A stretch of DNA of 64,000 bases. It comes from Deltaproteobacteria bacterium (GTDB lineage: Bacteria > Myxococcota_A > UBA9042 > PHBI01 > JACKFB01). Under the pieces are notes generated by a model that was not told where the DNA came from, did not search any database, and worked only from the letters and a program-made list of their open reading frames with translations. Below, one piece after another: positions 43,487-51,770 of the stretch. The DNA lies in the NCBI GenBank assembly GCA_020632695.1, contig JACKFB010000003.1, forward strand, positions 369,438 to 433,437, in the 5' to 3' direction. Numbering within the stretch: position 1 is the stretch's first letter; every line of letters starts with the position of its first letter. Both the position numbers and the translations under genes were made by a program.

Positions 43487-45487
43487 ATGATGCGCCGCAT
43501 GCGACTCTCCCCGACGCTCGCAGCCGCCGCGCTCTGCGTGTGCTGCGCGGGCGAACCCGCCAGCAGCCCCGACCTGCCCGACGCGTCCGCCGACCTCCCG
43601 GACGCCGATGTGCCGCCGCCCGAGTTCGACCCGCTGGCGATCCCCGTGCCCTGGTGCGCCGTCGACGAGGCGGCCATCGACGCCCGCATGAGCGCGCTCA
43701 GCCTGCGCCAGCAGATCGGCCAGCACCTCATCGTCGGCCTGCGCGGCGACGCGGCGGGCCCCGACGCCGACGGGCGCGCGCTGATCGACACCTGGGCCGT
43801 GGGCGGCGTGTTCCTGCAGCCGGCGACCGGCCTGGCGCTGGGCGCCCCGGAGACGACCGCGGCCCTGCTGGCGCAGGCCCAGTCCCAGGCCGTCGAGGCC
43901 ACGGGCGTGCCGCTGTGGGTGTGCATCGACCAGGAGGGCGGCACCAACGCGGCCCTGAACCGCCTGACCGGCGGCACCGACACCATCGGCTCCACCCCCA
44001 TCGGGCAGACCCGCGACCCCGAGGTGGCCTTCCGCGAGTTCGACCTGATGGGGCGCGAGCTGCGGGCGCTGGGCGTCAACCTGGACCTGGCGCCCGTGCT
44101 CGACACCGTCCACACCACGCGAAACGGCAACCTCAACACCCGCGCCTTCGGGCCCGACGCCGCGCTGAACGCGCGCCTGGGCCAGGCGGCGGTGGTCGGG
44201 CTCCAGCGCAACCTCGTGGTCGCGACCGCCAAGCACTTCCCCGGCGACGGCCTGTCCAGCGGCAACCCGCACACCGACGTGGTCGTCATCGACACCACGC
44301 GCGAGGGTGGGCTCGACGCGCACATGGAGCCCTTCCGCGCGGCCATCGCCGCGGGCACCGGCGCCATCATGACGATGCCGGCGCTCTTCTCGGCGTTGGA
44401 CCCGGAGCGGCCTGCCATCACGTCGCGCATCGTGCACCAGCAGGTGCTGCGCCAGGAGATGGGCTTCGAGGGCCTCATCATCACCGACGCCCTGGGGATG
44501 CGCGGGGCGAGCATCGGCCTCGACGAGGGCGACCTGCCGGGGCTGGAGGCGCTGCGCGCGGGGGCCGACCTGTTGCTCTACGTGACGGTGGAGCCAGCCC
44601 AGATCGAGCAGCTCGCCACGGCCGTCGAGGGCGCCCTGGCGGCCGGGACGCTCAGCCGCGAGGAGCTGGACGCCTCGACCCGGCGCATCCTCCGCGCCAA
44701 GGCGCGCGCCTGCCTCGCGTCCGAGCCCCCCGCCGGCCCCGGCGCTCTGAGCCAGCCGGCCGACGCGGCCATGACCCGCCAGCACGCCGCCCGGGCCATC
44801 GCGCTGGTCGAGGACGACGGCGCCGCCCTGCCCCTCGCCGGGCGCCGCGTGGTCTACGTGGGCCCCGACACGGCCTTCCAGGACGCCGGGTCGGGCTGGC
44901 TCAACCTGGCCGACCGCACGATGGCCGACGCCCTGCGCGACCACGACCCGGCCGTCGAGAGCGTCTTGTGGGCGCTGGTCCCCAACGCGCCCGCGCTCTT
45001 CTCGGAGACCATGGACGCCATCGCCGCGACCCAGGCGCAGGTGCTGGTCATCGGCACCGTGCAGGCGCGCTGGTCGCTGCCGCAGCAGCAGCTCGTCGAG
45101 TGGCTCATCGAGGCGGCGACCATCCCGGTGGTGCACCTCACCCTGGGCGTCCCCTTCGACTGGATCCAGTCCCGCGGGCGCGTCTCGGCCGTGCTGGCGC
45201 TCGGCGGGCTGCGCGAGCCGATGATCGCCGCCGCCGCCGCCGTGCTCTATGGCGACGAGGCCGCCGGCGGCCAGCTCCTCTACGACCTGAGCGACGAGCG
45301 CTGGAGCCTGGACCCCGGCCAGCCCCGCCCACCCGGCTCAGATGGCCCGGACCGCTGCCAGACCCGGGCGGTGAGCTGCGGCGGGCAGGGCGTCTGCGTC
45401 GACAGCGGCAGCGTGTTCGGCTGCGTCTGCCACCCGAACCACCACCCCTCCGCCGACGGGCTCGACTGCGTGCCCGACGGCCGCTGA
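43487..45487 (+). CDS. Secreted glycoside hydrolase family 3 (NagZ-like) enzyme
   Basis: 666 residues from ATG 43487. It has a Cys-rich signal peptide end (CVCC; a lipobox is not clean) and an Asp/Pro-rich linker. The GH3 N-terminal barrel carries NagZ-type features: KHFPGDG (Lys249-His250), His262 in the flexible SGNPHTD loop, which would be the unusual acid/base as in NagZ, and the nucleophile Asp334 in IITDALGM. A second GH3 domain follows (about 430-600), then a short EGF-like Cys module (CGGQGVCVDSGSVFGCVC). It is probably a beta-N-acetylhexosaminidase or beta-glucosidase acting outside the cell. Confidence 0.88.
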   Translation: MMRRMRLSPTLAAAALCVCCAGEPASSPDLPDASADLPDADVPPPEFDPLAIPVPWCAVDEAAIDARMSALSLRQQIGQHLIVGLRGDAAGPDADGRALIDTWAVGGVFLQPATGLALGAPETTAALLAQAQSQAVEATGVPLWVCIDQEGGTNAALNRLTGGTDTIGSTPIGQTRDPEVAFREFDLMGRELRALGVNLDLAPVLDTVHTTRNGNLNTRAFGPDAALNARLGQAAVVGLQRNLVVATAKHFPGDGLSSGNPHTDVVVIDTTREGGLDAHMEPFRAAIAAGTGAIMTMPALFSALDPERPAITSRIVHQQVLRQEMGFEGLIITDALGMRGASIGLDEGDLPGLEALRAGADLLLYVTVEPAQIEQLATAVEGALAAGTLSREELDASTRRILRAKARACLASEPPAGPGALSQPADAAMTRQHAARAIALVEDDGAALPLAGRRVVYVGPDTAFQDAGSGWLNLADRTMADALRDHDPAVESVLWALVPNAPALFSETMDAIAATQAQVLVIGTVQARWSLPQQQLVEWLIEAATIPVVHLTLGVPFDWIQSRGRVSAVLALGGLREPMIAAAAAVLYGDEAAGGQLLYDLSDERWSLDPGQPRPPGSDGPDRCQTRAVSCGGQGVCVDSGSVFGCVCHPNHHPSADGLDCVPDGR

Positions 45488-45601
45488 CCCGGCGGCGCCT
45501 CCCGCTCCGCCGACTTCCCGGGACCGGCAGGGCGCGCCGCCGCTCCGTTTCGGCACGGCCCTTGCCTGCGATCCCCATGACCGATGCACGCGGGGTCGCC
45601 G

Positions 45602-46228
45602 ATGCCGACTTTCCGAGCGCGCCTCCGAAGCGCCGTCCGCCGATTCCGGCGGGTGGCCGCGCGTCCCTGGGCGCACGGCGTCGTCTTCGCGCTGGCGGTG
45701 CTCGACGTGTTCATCATGGTCATCCCCATCGACGAGGTGATGATGCTGGCCGTGCTCGCGCGGCCCAAGCGCTGGGTGCGGGCCTTCCTGTTGATGACCC
45801 TGGGCTCGGCGGTGGGCGCGCTGCTGGTGTCGCTGCTGGTGCAGCTCGACCTCGACTGGGTGCACCGCTACATCATCGAGCCGGTGATGACGCCCGAGCT
45901 GCGCGACCAGGCGACGCGGTGGCTCAGCGACTGGGGCATCCTGGCCCTGGCCGGCTGGGCGCTGAGCTTCCTGCCGCTGCCGCCGGCGGTCATCGTGGTG
46001 GCGCTGGCCGGGGTGTCGCCGCTGGCCATCCTCGCCGCCACCTTCCTCGGAAGGGTGCCGAAGTCGGCGTTCTTCGCCTGGCTCACCGCCAAGGCGCCCC
46101 AGAAGCTGGCGCGCTGGGGGCTGCTGAGCCGCGAGTTCGTCCGCTCACCGGACGAGGACGAGGACGGCGACGACGAGGGCGACGGCAACGACGAGGCGCA
46201 GGCTCCCACCGACCCGGGCTCACCCTGA
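45602..46228 (+). CDS. Small integral membrane protein (VTT/DedA-like)
   Basis: 208 residues from ATG 45602 (GCGGGG upstream); ATG 45584 is in frame. A basic N-terminus is followed by four or five hydrophobic segments (VVFALAVLDVFIMVIP, FLLMTLGSAVGALLVSLLV, ILALAGWALSFLPLPPAVIVVALAGVS). The P-x-E/D near VIPIDEVMML and the GRVPKSAFFAW segment recall VTT/SNARE-associated DedA-type proteins, but it is shorter. The C-terminal tail is highly acidic (DEDEDGDDEGDGNDE). The function is unknown. Its last 9 bp overlap the convergent neighbour. Confidence 0.75.
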   Translation: MPTFRARLRSAVRRFRRVAARPWAHGVVFALAVLDVFIMVIPIDEVMMLAVLARPKRWVRAFLLMTLGSAVGALLVSLLVQLDLDWVHRYIIEPVMTPELRDQATRWLSDWGILALAGWALSFLPLPPAVIVVALAGVSPLAILAATFLGRVPKSAFFAWLTAKAPQKLARWGLLSREFVRSPDEDEDGDDEGDGNDEAQAPTDPGSP

Positions 46229-47428
46229 GCGCTCCGCCTCGGCCACGGGCAGCAGCGCCGAGGCCAGCATCACGTCGTTGATGTCCTGGTGGGCGGTCCA
46301 GCTCGTCACGCGGCGATGGACCGGGCGCAGCCAGAAGGCCAGGATGCCGTGGCCGAGCGAGCGGTGCGCCGCCAGCGCCCGTACCAGCTCGGGTGCGCGC
46401 CGCAGCTCGGCCAGCGGCGGCCGCCCCGCCTCGAGCGCGCCCGCCAGGCGCGCCACCAGCGCGAGGCCGCGCGCCAGCCCCAGCTCGCGGAAGGCCAGCC
46501 GCGACTCGGCCGAGCCGAGCTGCGCCTGCCGAGCCGCATAGCGCTGAAGCCCCCGGCGCGCGGCGTCCAGCACCGCGAGCAGCACCGGGCCCGTGCTCCC
46601 GCCGATCCGCGGCGGGAGCTGGGCCAGCCGCCAGGCGTCGGCGAGGAGTCCGCCGAGGCCCAGCAAATCACCGGTGGCCAGGCTCTGCCCCGCGACGATG
46701 CTGGCGTAGGTCTCCTGGGCGTCGCGGAGCACGCCGTCGCTGGGTGCGCTGGCCCGGAGCTGACACATCGTCACGTAGCCATCCAGCGGATCGTGGTGCC
46801 CCATGCTGGCGACCTGCGGGCGCGACAGGTCGACGCTCATCTTCCACACCATCTGCGGCAGCTCGCCCTCGCCCTGGTCGCGCACGAAGGCGCGGGTGGC
46901 CGCCCAGGCCAGCTCGCGCGCCTGATCCGCCGGCTCCGGCCGCCCCGTGTGGTGGGCCACCAGGTCCAGCGCCTGCATCCACTTGGTCAGGTAGTGGAAG
47001 TATTGCCCGTCGCGCTCCCACTCCAGGCGCTCGTCCCACGGCTCGTCGGGGCCGCGCTCGGGCAGCGGCTTGCCGATGCGCAGCCCCGCTCGGGTGGGGT
47101 GCCGCGCGCCCTCGGCTTCGTCCAGGCCGCTCAACCAGCCGCTGCGCGGGTCGTCCGCCCGGTGGCGCCCCAAGGTGCGGTGCACGTCGTCCACCAGCGC
47201 CAGGGCGTCGCGGGTCCACCGCTCCTCGCCGGTCGCGCGCGCCAGCGCCAGCAGGTTGCGCACCGCGAAAGCGTCGGTCCACAGGTAGCGGCGCGCTGCA
47301 GCCGTGCCACCCGTGGCCGCGCCGACGCCGGTGCGCTCGACGAACGCGCTCATCAGCGCGCCCGCCATGCCCACGCGCTGGCGCTCCCTGGTCTCGGTGC
47401 TGGCGGTCTCGGGGTTCGACATGGCCAT
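46220..47428 (-). CDS. Hypothetical protein, probable helical toroid fold
   Basis: 402 residues with no signal peptide. Repeated aromatic/helical segments (RYLWTDAFAVRNLLALARATGEE, YFHYLTKWMQALDLVAHHTG, ELAWAATRAFVRD, HQDINDVMLASALLP) are what one sees in six-hairpin glycosidase-like proteins, and WTDAFA near residue 50 is conserved-looking. No acidic catalytic pair can be named. ATG 47428 and ATG 47422 are both possible. It lies 108 bp downstream of pcm on the same strand, with a hairpin between them. Confidence 0.75.
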   Translation of the reverse strand: MAMSNPETASTETRERQRVGMAGALMSAFVERTGVGAATGGTAAARRYLWTDAFAVRNLLALARATGEERWTRDALALVDDVHRTLGRHRADDPRSGWLSGLDEAEGARHPTRAGLRIGKPLPERGPDEPWDERLEWERDGQYFHYLTKWMQALDLVAHHTGRPEPADQARELAWAATRAFVRDQGEGELPQMVWKMSVDLSRPQVASMGHHDPLDGYVTMCQLRASAPSDGVLRDAQETYASIVAGQSLATGDLLGLGGLLADAWRLAQLPPRIGGSTGPVLLAVLDAARRGLQRYAARQAQLGSAESRLAFRELGLARGLALVARLAGALEAGRPPLAELRRAPELVRALAAHRSLGHGILAFWLRPVHRRVTSWTAHQDINDVMLASALLPVAEAERSG

Positions 47429-47501
47429 ACCTGGTACTACGGCGCGTACGACCGTCGACCTTACAGCCCGAAGGGCCGGTTCACCGAATGACGCGCCGTG
47501 T

Positions 47502-47547
47502 CGGCAGGCTGCAATCGCCGGCGGGAGCCTCTGGCGCTAGCCTGCCG
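47502..47547 (-). terminator. 9-bp inverted repeat spanning the pcm stop
   Basis: CGGCAGGCT (47502-47510) and AGCCTGCCG (47539-47547) pair perfectly over 28 bases. The right arm includes the end of pcm, so a hairpin would form at its mRNA 3' end. No U-tract is visible. Confidence 0.35.
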
Positions 47548-48229
47548 ATTCGGGCGCGAAGCCCTCTTCGCCCACGAGGGGCACGAAGCGCACCGCGCCC
47601 ATGTCCTCCTCCCTCCACGCGTCGACGTGCGTGCGTGTCACCACCATGAGGCGCTGGACGCGCAGATCTTCACCCACAGGGATGACCATTCGGCCGCCCA
47701 CCCTGAGCTGTTCACGCAACGACCCGGGCACGCGCGGTCCGCCCGCGGCCACCATGATGCCGTCGAAGGGCGCCGCCTCGGACCAACCGCGGGTCCCGTC
47801 GCCCACGCGCAGGTGCACGCCCTCGTATCCGGACGCCTCCAAGGTCTGACGCGCGCGCTCGGCCAGCACCGCGTTGCGTTCGACGGTGTAGACCTCGGCG
47901 GCGAGTTCGGCGCACACCGCGGCGGCATATCCAGAGCCGGTCCCGATCTCCAGCACCCGCGCGCCGTCGGGCAGCTCCAGCAGCGCGATCATCGCGGCGA
48001 CGATGTAGGGCTGCGAGATCGTCTGCTTCTGCCCGATGGGCAACGGCGTGTCGTCGTAGGCGCGGTCGGCCACCCCTTCGGGCACGAAGAGGTGGCGCGG
48101 GACTCTCCGCATCGCCTCCAGCACGCGCGCGTCGTCCACCCCGCGCCCGGCGAGCTGCCGCTCTACCATGCGGTCTCTCTCGTCCCCGCGCTCGCTGCGG
48201 GTCGCGACCTCGTCCGCGCTCCGGCCCAT
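47537..48229 (-). CDS. pcm: Protein-L-isoaspartate O-methyltransferase
   Basis: 230 residues; methylates L-isoaspartyl residues in damaged proteins using S-adenosylmethionine. Family hallmarks: RHLFVPEGVADRAYDDTPLPIGQKQTIS in the N-terminal half (substrate pocket), the SAM loop VLEIGTGSGYAAAV, the acidic VYTVERN and the DGIMVAAGGP strand. ATG 48229 has GGGGGAGG five bases upstream. In E. coli pcm sits with stress genes; here it is divergent from a DUF72 gene and is probably followed in the same transcript by the unknown 402-residue protein. Confidence 0.93.
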   Translation of the reverse strand: MGRSADEVATRSERGDERDRMVERQLAGRGVDDARVLEAMRRVPRHLFVPEGVADRAYDDTPLPIGQKQTISQPYIVAAMIALLELPDGARVLEIGTGSGYAAAVCAELAAEVYTVERNAVLAERARQTLEASGYEGVHLRVGDGTRGWSEAAPFDGIMVAAGGPRVPGSLREQLRVGGRMVIPVGEDLRVQRLMVVTRTHVDAWREEDMGAVRFVPLVGEEGFAPESAG

Positions 48230-48576
48230 CGATCCTCCCCCCGCTGTGGCTCCCGAGATGTTCGCGGCCCAGGCCGGGCAGCAGCCCGAGCTGGCCCGAG
48301 CTGGTAGGAGACTTGCACCTCGCCAACCAGCGGCGAGGCCGCACCGCCCGGCGCGGTCCGCGGCCACCCACTGTACTCGGAATTGCATCATCCGTTCCCC
48401 GGGCGGGGCCGCGACGCGGTCCGAGGAGCCAGCGTGACGATGGACCGACTCCCGCGAGCCGCCTTCGCCGTCGTCTTCGGTGCTCCCGCTCCGCGAGCCG
48501 GCCGCGTGGCCGCGGGGGCCCGGCCGGGTCGATCCGCCCCGCACCGTGGCAACCTACCTCGCCGGGCCCGCCGCTG
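48230..48576. other. 347-bp divergent intergenic region
   Basis: Between pcm (minus) and the DUF72 gene (plus). No supported gene. It holds a tandem duplication of CCCGAGCTGG (48285-48304) and a less GC-rich island at about 48368-48392 that could contain promoters. No clear operator was seen. Confidence 0.55.
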
Positions 48577-49509
48577 ATGGCCGAGCGCGGACCCATCCGG
48601 ATCGGCGTGTCCGGCTGGCGGTACGCGCCGTGGCGCGGCACCTTCTATCCCGAAGGTTGGAAGCAGGCGCGCGAGCTGGAGTACGCGTCGCGGCAGCTCG
48701 GCGCCATCGAGATCAACGGCACCTTCTACTCGCTGCAGTCGGCGCGCTCGTTTCGCGCCTGGTACGACGCCTGCCCGCGCGGCTTTCGCTTCGCCGTCAA
48801 GGGCAGCCGCTACCTCACGCACATGAAGCGGCTGAAGGACTTCGGGGGCGGCCTGGCGAACTTCTTCGCCCAGGGGCTGCTGGCCTTGGAGGAGAAGCTG
48901 GGGCCCATCCTCTGGCAGCTCCCGCCCAACTTCCGCTTCGACGCCGAGCGCATCGCGCGCTTCCTCTCGGCGCTGCCCCGCAACACCGAGGACGCCGCGG
49001 CGCTGGCGCGCGAGCACGACCCCGACAAGCTCGCCGGCGAGAGCGTGCTCGACACCGGCGCGCGGCGCTCGCTGGGCCATGCGCTCGAGGTGCGGCACCC
49101 GAGCTTCGCCTGCGAGGAGCTGGTGGCGCTGTGCCGCGAGCAGCGCGTGGCGCTGGTAGTGGCCGACTCGCCCGAGGACTGGCCCTACACCGAGGACGTG
49201 ACCGCCAGCTTCGTGTACCTGCGCCTGCACGGCAGCGCCGACGCGCCCATCTACCAGGGGCGGTACACCGACGCGGCGTTGGACGGCCTGGCGAAGAAGG
49301 TGGACCGCTGGAGCCGCGGCGGCGAACCGCGCGACGCCGCGCGCCTGCACCCCGAGCGCGCGCCGAAGCTCGAGCGCCGCGAGGTCTTCGTCTTCTTCGA
49401 CAACACCGACAAGGTGCAGGCCCCCTTCGACGCGCTGGCCCTGAGCGAGCGCCTGGGCCTGGACCATCCGGGGGAGGAGCTGCCGTCTCCGCCGGGCCGG
49501 CCGAGCTGA
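48577..49509 (+). CDS. DUF72 family protein (YecE-like)
   Basis: 310 residues, a TIM-barrel family of unknown biochemical function. Typical family segments: IRIGVSGWRYAPWRGTFYP at the start, YASRQLGAIEINGTFY, FAVKGSRYLTHMKRLKD, GPILWQLPPNF, and the late YLRLHG plus VFVFFDNT. Length matches the family. ATG 48577 is chosen because homology starts there, although the ribosome site is weak and the frame is open further upstream. It is followed 94 bp later by a P-loop NTPase gene. Confidence 0.88.
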   Translation: MAERGPIRIGVSGWRYAPWRGTFYPEGWKQARELEYASRQLGAIEINGTFYSLQSARSFRAWYDACPRGFRFAVKGSRYLTHMKRLKDFGGGLANFFAQGLLALEEKLGPILWQLPPNFRFDAERIARFLSALPRNTEDAAALAREHDPDKLAGESVLDTGARRSLGHALEVRHPSFACEELVALCREQRVALVVADSPEDWPYTEDVTASFVYLRLHGSADAPIYQGRYTDAALDGLAKKVDRWSRGGEPRDAARLHPERAPKLERREVFVFFDNTDKVQAPFDALALSERLGLDHPGEELPSPPGRPS

Positions 49510-49603
49510 GCGCGACGAGGCAGGACGGCGCAGGCCACCTCGGCTATCCTGCGACCCGGCGGCAGCCGCCGCCGTTCCGCCCCCGCACCGAGGACCCGCA
49601 CCC

Positions 49604-50245
49604 ATGCCCGTCCCTGCGCCTGAGTCGCCATCCTGCCCGGACGGCTGCCGCATCGTGCTCACCGGGGGCCCGGGCGCCGGCAAGACCACCGCCGCCGATC
49701 TGTTCCGGCGAGAGCTGGGCGACCGCGTCGTCGTCGTCCCCGAGGCGGCCACGATGCTCTTCGGCGGCGGATTCCCGCGCCACACCCAGCCCGACTCGGT
49801 GCAGGCGGCGCAGCGCGCCATCTTCTACGTACAGCGTGGCGTCGAGGACACCCAGGCGGCCAGCTTCCCCAGACGGATCCTGCTCTGCGACCGCGGCACC
49901 GTCGACGGCGCGGCGTACTGGCCGCAGGAGCGCGGCGGCGCCGACGGCTTCTTCCAGGCGCTGGACACCACCCACCAGGCCGAGCTGGCGCGCTACGACG
50001 GCGTCATCTTCTTCGAGACCGCGGCCGTCGGCGGCCTCTCCATCGAGGGCGGAAACCCCGTCCGCAACGAGAACCTCGAGCGCGCCGTCGCCCTCGACGC
50101 CCGCCTCCGGGAGCTGTGGTCGAGCCACCCGCGCTTCGTCTTCGTGCCCCACAGCGCGTCGTTCATGCAGAAGATCACCACCGGCCTGGGCGCCCTGGAC
50201 CAGATGGTGCGCGAGCTGGCTGCCCGCGCGCCCGGCGAGCGCTGA
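49604..50245 (+). CDS. AAA/P-loop NTPase (AAA_28, TTD14/NadR-like)
   Basis: 213 residues. Walker A is LTGGPGAGKTT; the middle carries VPEAATMLFGGGFP and LCDRGTVDGAAYWP, the last resembling the acidic, DRG-type motif of nucleotide-kinase-like AAA_28 proteins. The family includes predicted ATP/GTP-binding proteins and NadR kinase-like domains. The substrate is unknown. No signal peptide. GAGG stands about nine bases before ATG 49604. It ends just upstream of the repressor promoter of the efflux operon but is unlikely to be part of that unit, because a strong promoter follows. Confidence 0.82.
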   Translation: MPVPAPESPSCPDGCRIVLTGGPGAGKTTAADLFRRELGDRVVVVPEAATMLFGGGFPRHTQPDSVQAAQRAIFYVQRGVEDTQAASFPRRILLCDRGTVDGAAYWPQERGGADGFFQALDTTHQAELARYDGVIFFETAAVGGLSIEGGNPVRNENLERAVALDARLRELWSSHPRFVFVPHSASFMQKITTGLGALDQMVRELAARAPGER

Positions 50246-50274
50246 GCCTGTGACCCCGGGTCGCGGGCCGGGCG

Positions 50275-50303
50275 TTGACACCTACTATCGCCAGTCGTAG
50301 GTT
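50275..50303 (+). promoter_or_regulatory. Sigma70-like promoter of the blaI-type repressor operon
   Basis: TTGACA at 50275-50280 (perfect -35), a 17-bp spacer, then TAGGTT at 50298-50303 (-10, three of six matches). The spacer is filled by the operator dyad, an arrangement expected for direct repression. Transcription would begin near 50310, giving a short leader before the GTG start at 50334. Confidence 0.7.
50281..50301 (+). promoter_or_regulatory. Operator 1, candidate BlaI-type binding site
   Basis: CCTACTATCGCCAGTCGTAGG is an imperfect dyad with CCTAC/GTAGG arms. Its 17-bp core (50283-50299) matches operator 2 at 15 of 17 positions. Its place between -35 and -10 makes it a likely autoregulatory site. 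BlaI/MecI/CopY repressors bind TACA/TGTA-type dyads as dimers; the bases here differ somewhat, so binding is inference. Confidence 0.65.
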
Positions 50304-50333
50304 CGACGGATGCTCGTGTAGCGGGAGGTGCCG

Positions 50334-50759
50334 GTGAAGGGGATACGCATACGTCCGGAGCACGCCGGGCTGCGCAGCTCGCTCTTCGACCTCGAGGCCG
50401 AGATCATGGAGGTGGTCTGGTCCCAGGGCTGGGCCGAGTTCGCCGTCTCGGACGTCCACGCGGCGCTGGAGAAGCGGCGCGACATCGCCTACACGACCGT
50501 GATGACGACCGTGGTGCGTCTGCACGACAAGGAGCTGCTGGCGCGCGAGCGTGACGGGCGCCGCTGGGTGTATCGGCCGCGGATGACCCGCTCGGAGTTC
50601 ATCGCCGCCATGACCCGCGAGGTGCTGGACAGCCTGCCGCCCATGGGCCAGGAGGCCGCCGTGGCCCTGCTGGTCGAGCGCGTCGCCGAGGCGGACGAGG
50701 ACGAGCTCTCGCGACTGGAGGCGCTCATCCGCGCCCGGCGGGGGGCCCAGCGTGGATGA
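50334..50759 (+). CDS. BlaI/MecI/CopY family transcriptional repressor
   Basis: 141 residues from GTG 50334, chosen because GGGAGG stands five bases upstream; GTG 50328 is in frame. A winged helix of the penicillinase-repressor family: LFDLEAEIMEVVW, SDVHAALEKRRDIAYTTVMTTVVRLHDKELLARERDGRRWVYRP, then a C-terminal dimerisation helix pair. In known systems a membrane M56 peptidase (BlaR1/MecR1) triggers its cleavage; the next gene is such a peptidase and overlaps this one by eight bases. The downstream genes encode a metal-type RND pump rather than a beta-lactamase, so the inducer may be a metal or envelope stress. Confidence 0.92.
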   Translation: MKGIRIRPEHAGLRSSLFDLEAEIMEVVWSQGWAEFAVSDVHAALEKRRDIAYTTVMTTVVRLHDKELLARERDGRRWVYRPRMTRSEFIAAMTREVLDSLPPMGQEAAVALLVERVAEADEDELSRLEALIRARRGAQRG

Positions 50760-51762
50760 GCTGCTCTTTCCGGTGGCCGCCGTCGCGGTGACCTTCCTGG
50801 TGGTCATCCCGGCGCTGACCCTCGCGAGCCGCGCCGTGCTGGCCCGCCGCCGCCGCCGGGCGCGCAGCCTGGGCGACTTCGGCACCGAGTCGGTCTTCGC
50901 CTGGCTGGTGATGCCCTCGCTGCTGCCCGTGCTGTGGCTGACCTCGTCGGCGCTGCACCAGAGCGAGCCCTCCCGCCTCGCGGACACCTGCCTCATCGCG
51001 CACGTCCACCCGACCACCTGCCTCGACGCCATCCTGCTGCTGGGCCTCTTGTCGGCGGGCCTCGCCGCGTCGGTCGCCCACCGCGTCTGGCGCGAGCGCC
51101 TGCGCTTCGCGGTCGTCCCGCTCGCCCCCGACCAGCCGCTGTCGCTCCGCGTCGCCGGCCTGGTGGCCGCCGATCCGCGCCTGCGCCGGCTGCGCACCGT
51201 GGTGACGCGCAGCGCCCCGGCCCCGGTGTGCGCCGTCGGCTGGTTCCGCCGCCGCGTCCTGGTCGACGCCTGCTTCGTCCGCGACTCCGACGACGCCATG
51301 CTCCGGGCCGCGCTGCTGCACGAGTCGGCCCACGTCGACGCCTTCGACACCTTCCGCAGCGCGGTCGCCCGGCTCTGCCTGGGCATCAACCCCGTGGGCC
51401 AGTGGCTGGCGCCCGATCTGGAGCGCTGGCACCAGGCCCGCGAGGCCCACTGCGACAGCGCGGCCGTGCACCGAGGCGGGGACGCCCTGGCCCTGGCCGA
51501 GGGCATCGTCCGCGCCGCCCGCTTCCACTGCGTCGAGCGCGCCCGCTGCGGCGCGGCGATGCTCTGCGGTGACGAGCTGTCCACCCTTCGCCTGCGATTG
51601 ACCTTGCTCCTGCACGGCCCGCCGAGCCCCGTCCGCACCGCGGGCCACCTGGTGCTGGGCGCCGCCTTGCTGGCCGCGCTGGTCCTCCCGCACGTCGCGG
51701 GTGCCGACCTGCTCGAGCACTTCCACTTCGAGGTCGAGCGGCTGCTCCACCCGCTCGGATAG
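50752..51762 (+). CDS. M56 family (BlaR1-like) membrane metallopeptidase without sensor domain
   Basis: 336 residues from GTG 50752, overlapping the repressor stop. About four hydrophobic segments (LLFPVAAVAVTFLVVIPALTL, FAWLVMPSLLPVLWLTS, LDAILLLGLLSAGLAAS, a C-terminal one near 300). The zinc site is HESAH at His190-Glu191-His194, with a downstream acidic ligand in REAHCDSAAV. Unlike BlaR1 it lacks a C-terminal penicillin-binding sensor, so the signal must be sensed by the membrane part, the C-terminal helix (HFHFEVERLLH, two His) or a partner. Likely cleaves or destabilises the BlaI-type repressor on induction. Confidence 0.88.
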   Translation: MDELLFPVAAVAVTFLVVIPALTLASRAVLARRRRRARSLGDFGTESVFAWLVMPSLLPVLWLTSSALHQSEPSRLADTCLIAHVHPTTCLDAILLLGLLSAGLAASVAHRVWRERLRFAVVPLAPDQPLSLRVAGLVAADPRLRRLRTVVTRSAPAPVCAVGWFRRRVLVDACFVRDSDDAMLRAALLHESAHVDAFDTFRSAVARLCLGINPVGQWLAPDLERWHQAREAHCDSAAVHRGGDALALAEGIVRAARFHCVERARCGAAMLCGDELSTLRLRLTLLLHGPPSPVRTAGHLVLGAALLAALVLPHVAGADLLEHFHFEVERLLHPLG

Positions 51763-51770
51763 GACCCTGG

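Noticed and set aside
41194..46281. A 1695-codon plus-strand open frame over the lipoprotein and GH3 region
   Set aside because: It spans two well-supported genes in other frames and its translation is Arg/Gly/Ala/His-rich without domains.
50334..51762. The BlaI/M56 pair as a beta-lactam resistance locus
   Set aside because: No beta-lactamase or penicillin-binding gene is adjacent and the peptidase lacks the penicillin-sensing domain; the coupled genes encode a metal-type RND pump.
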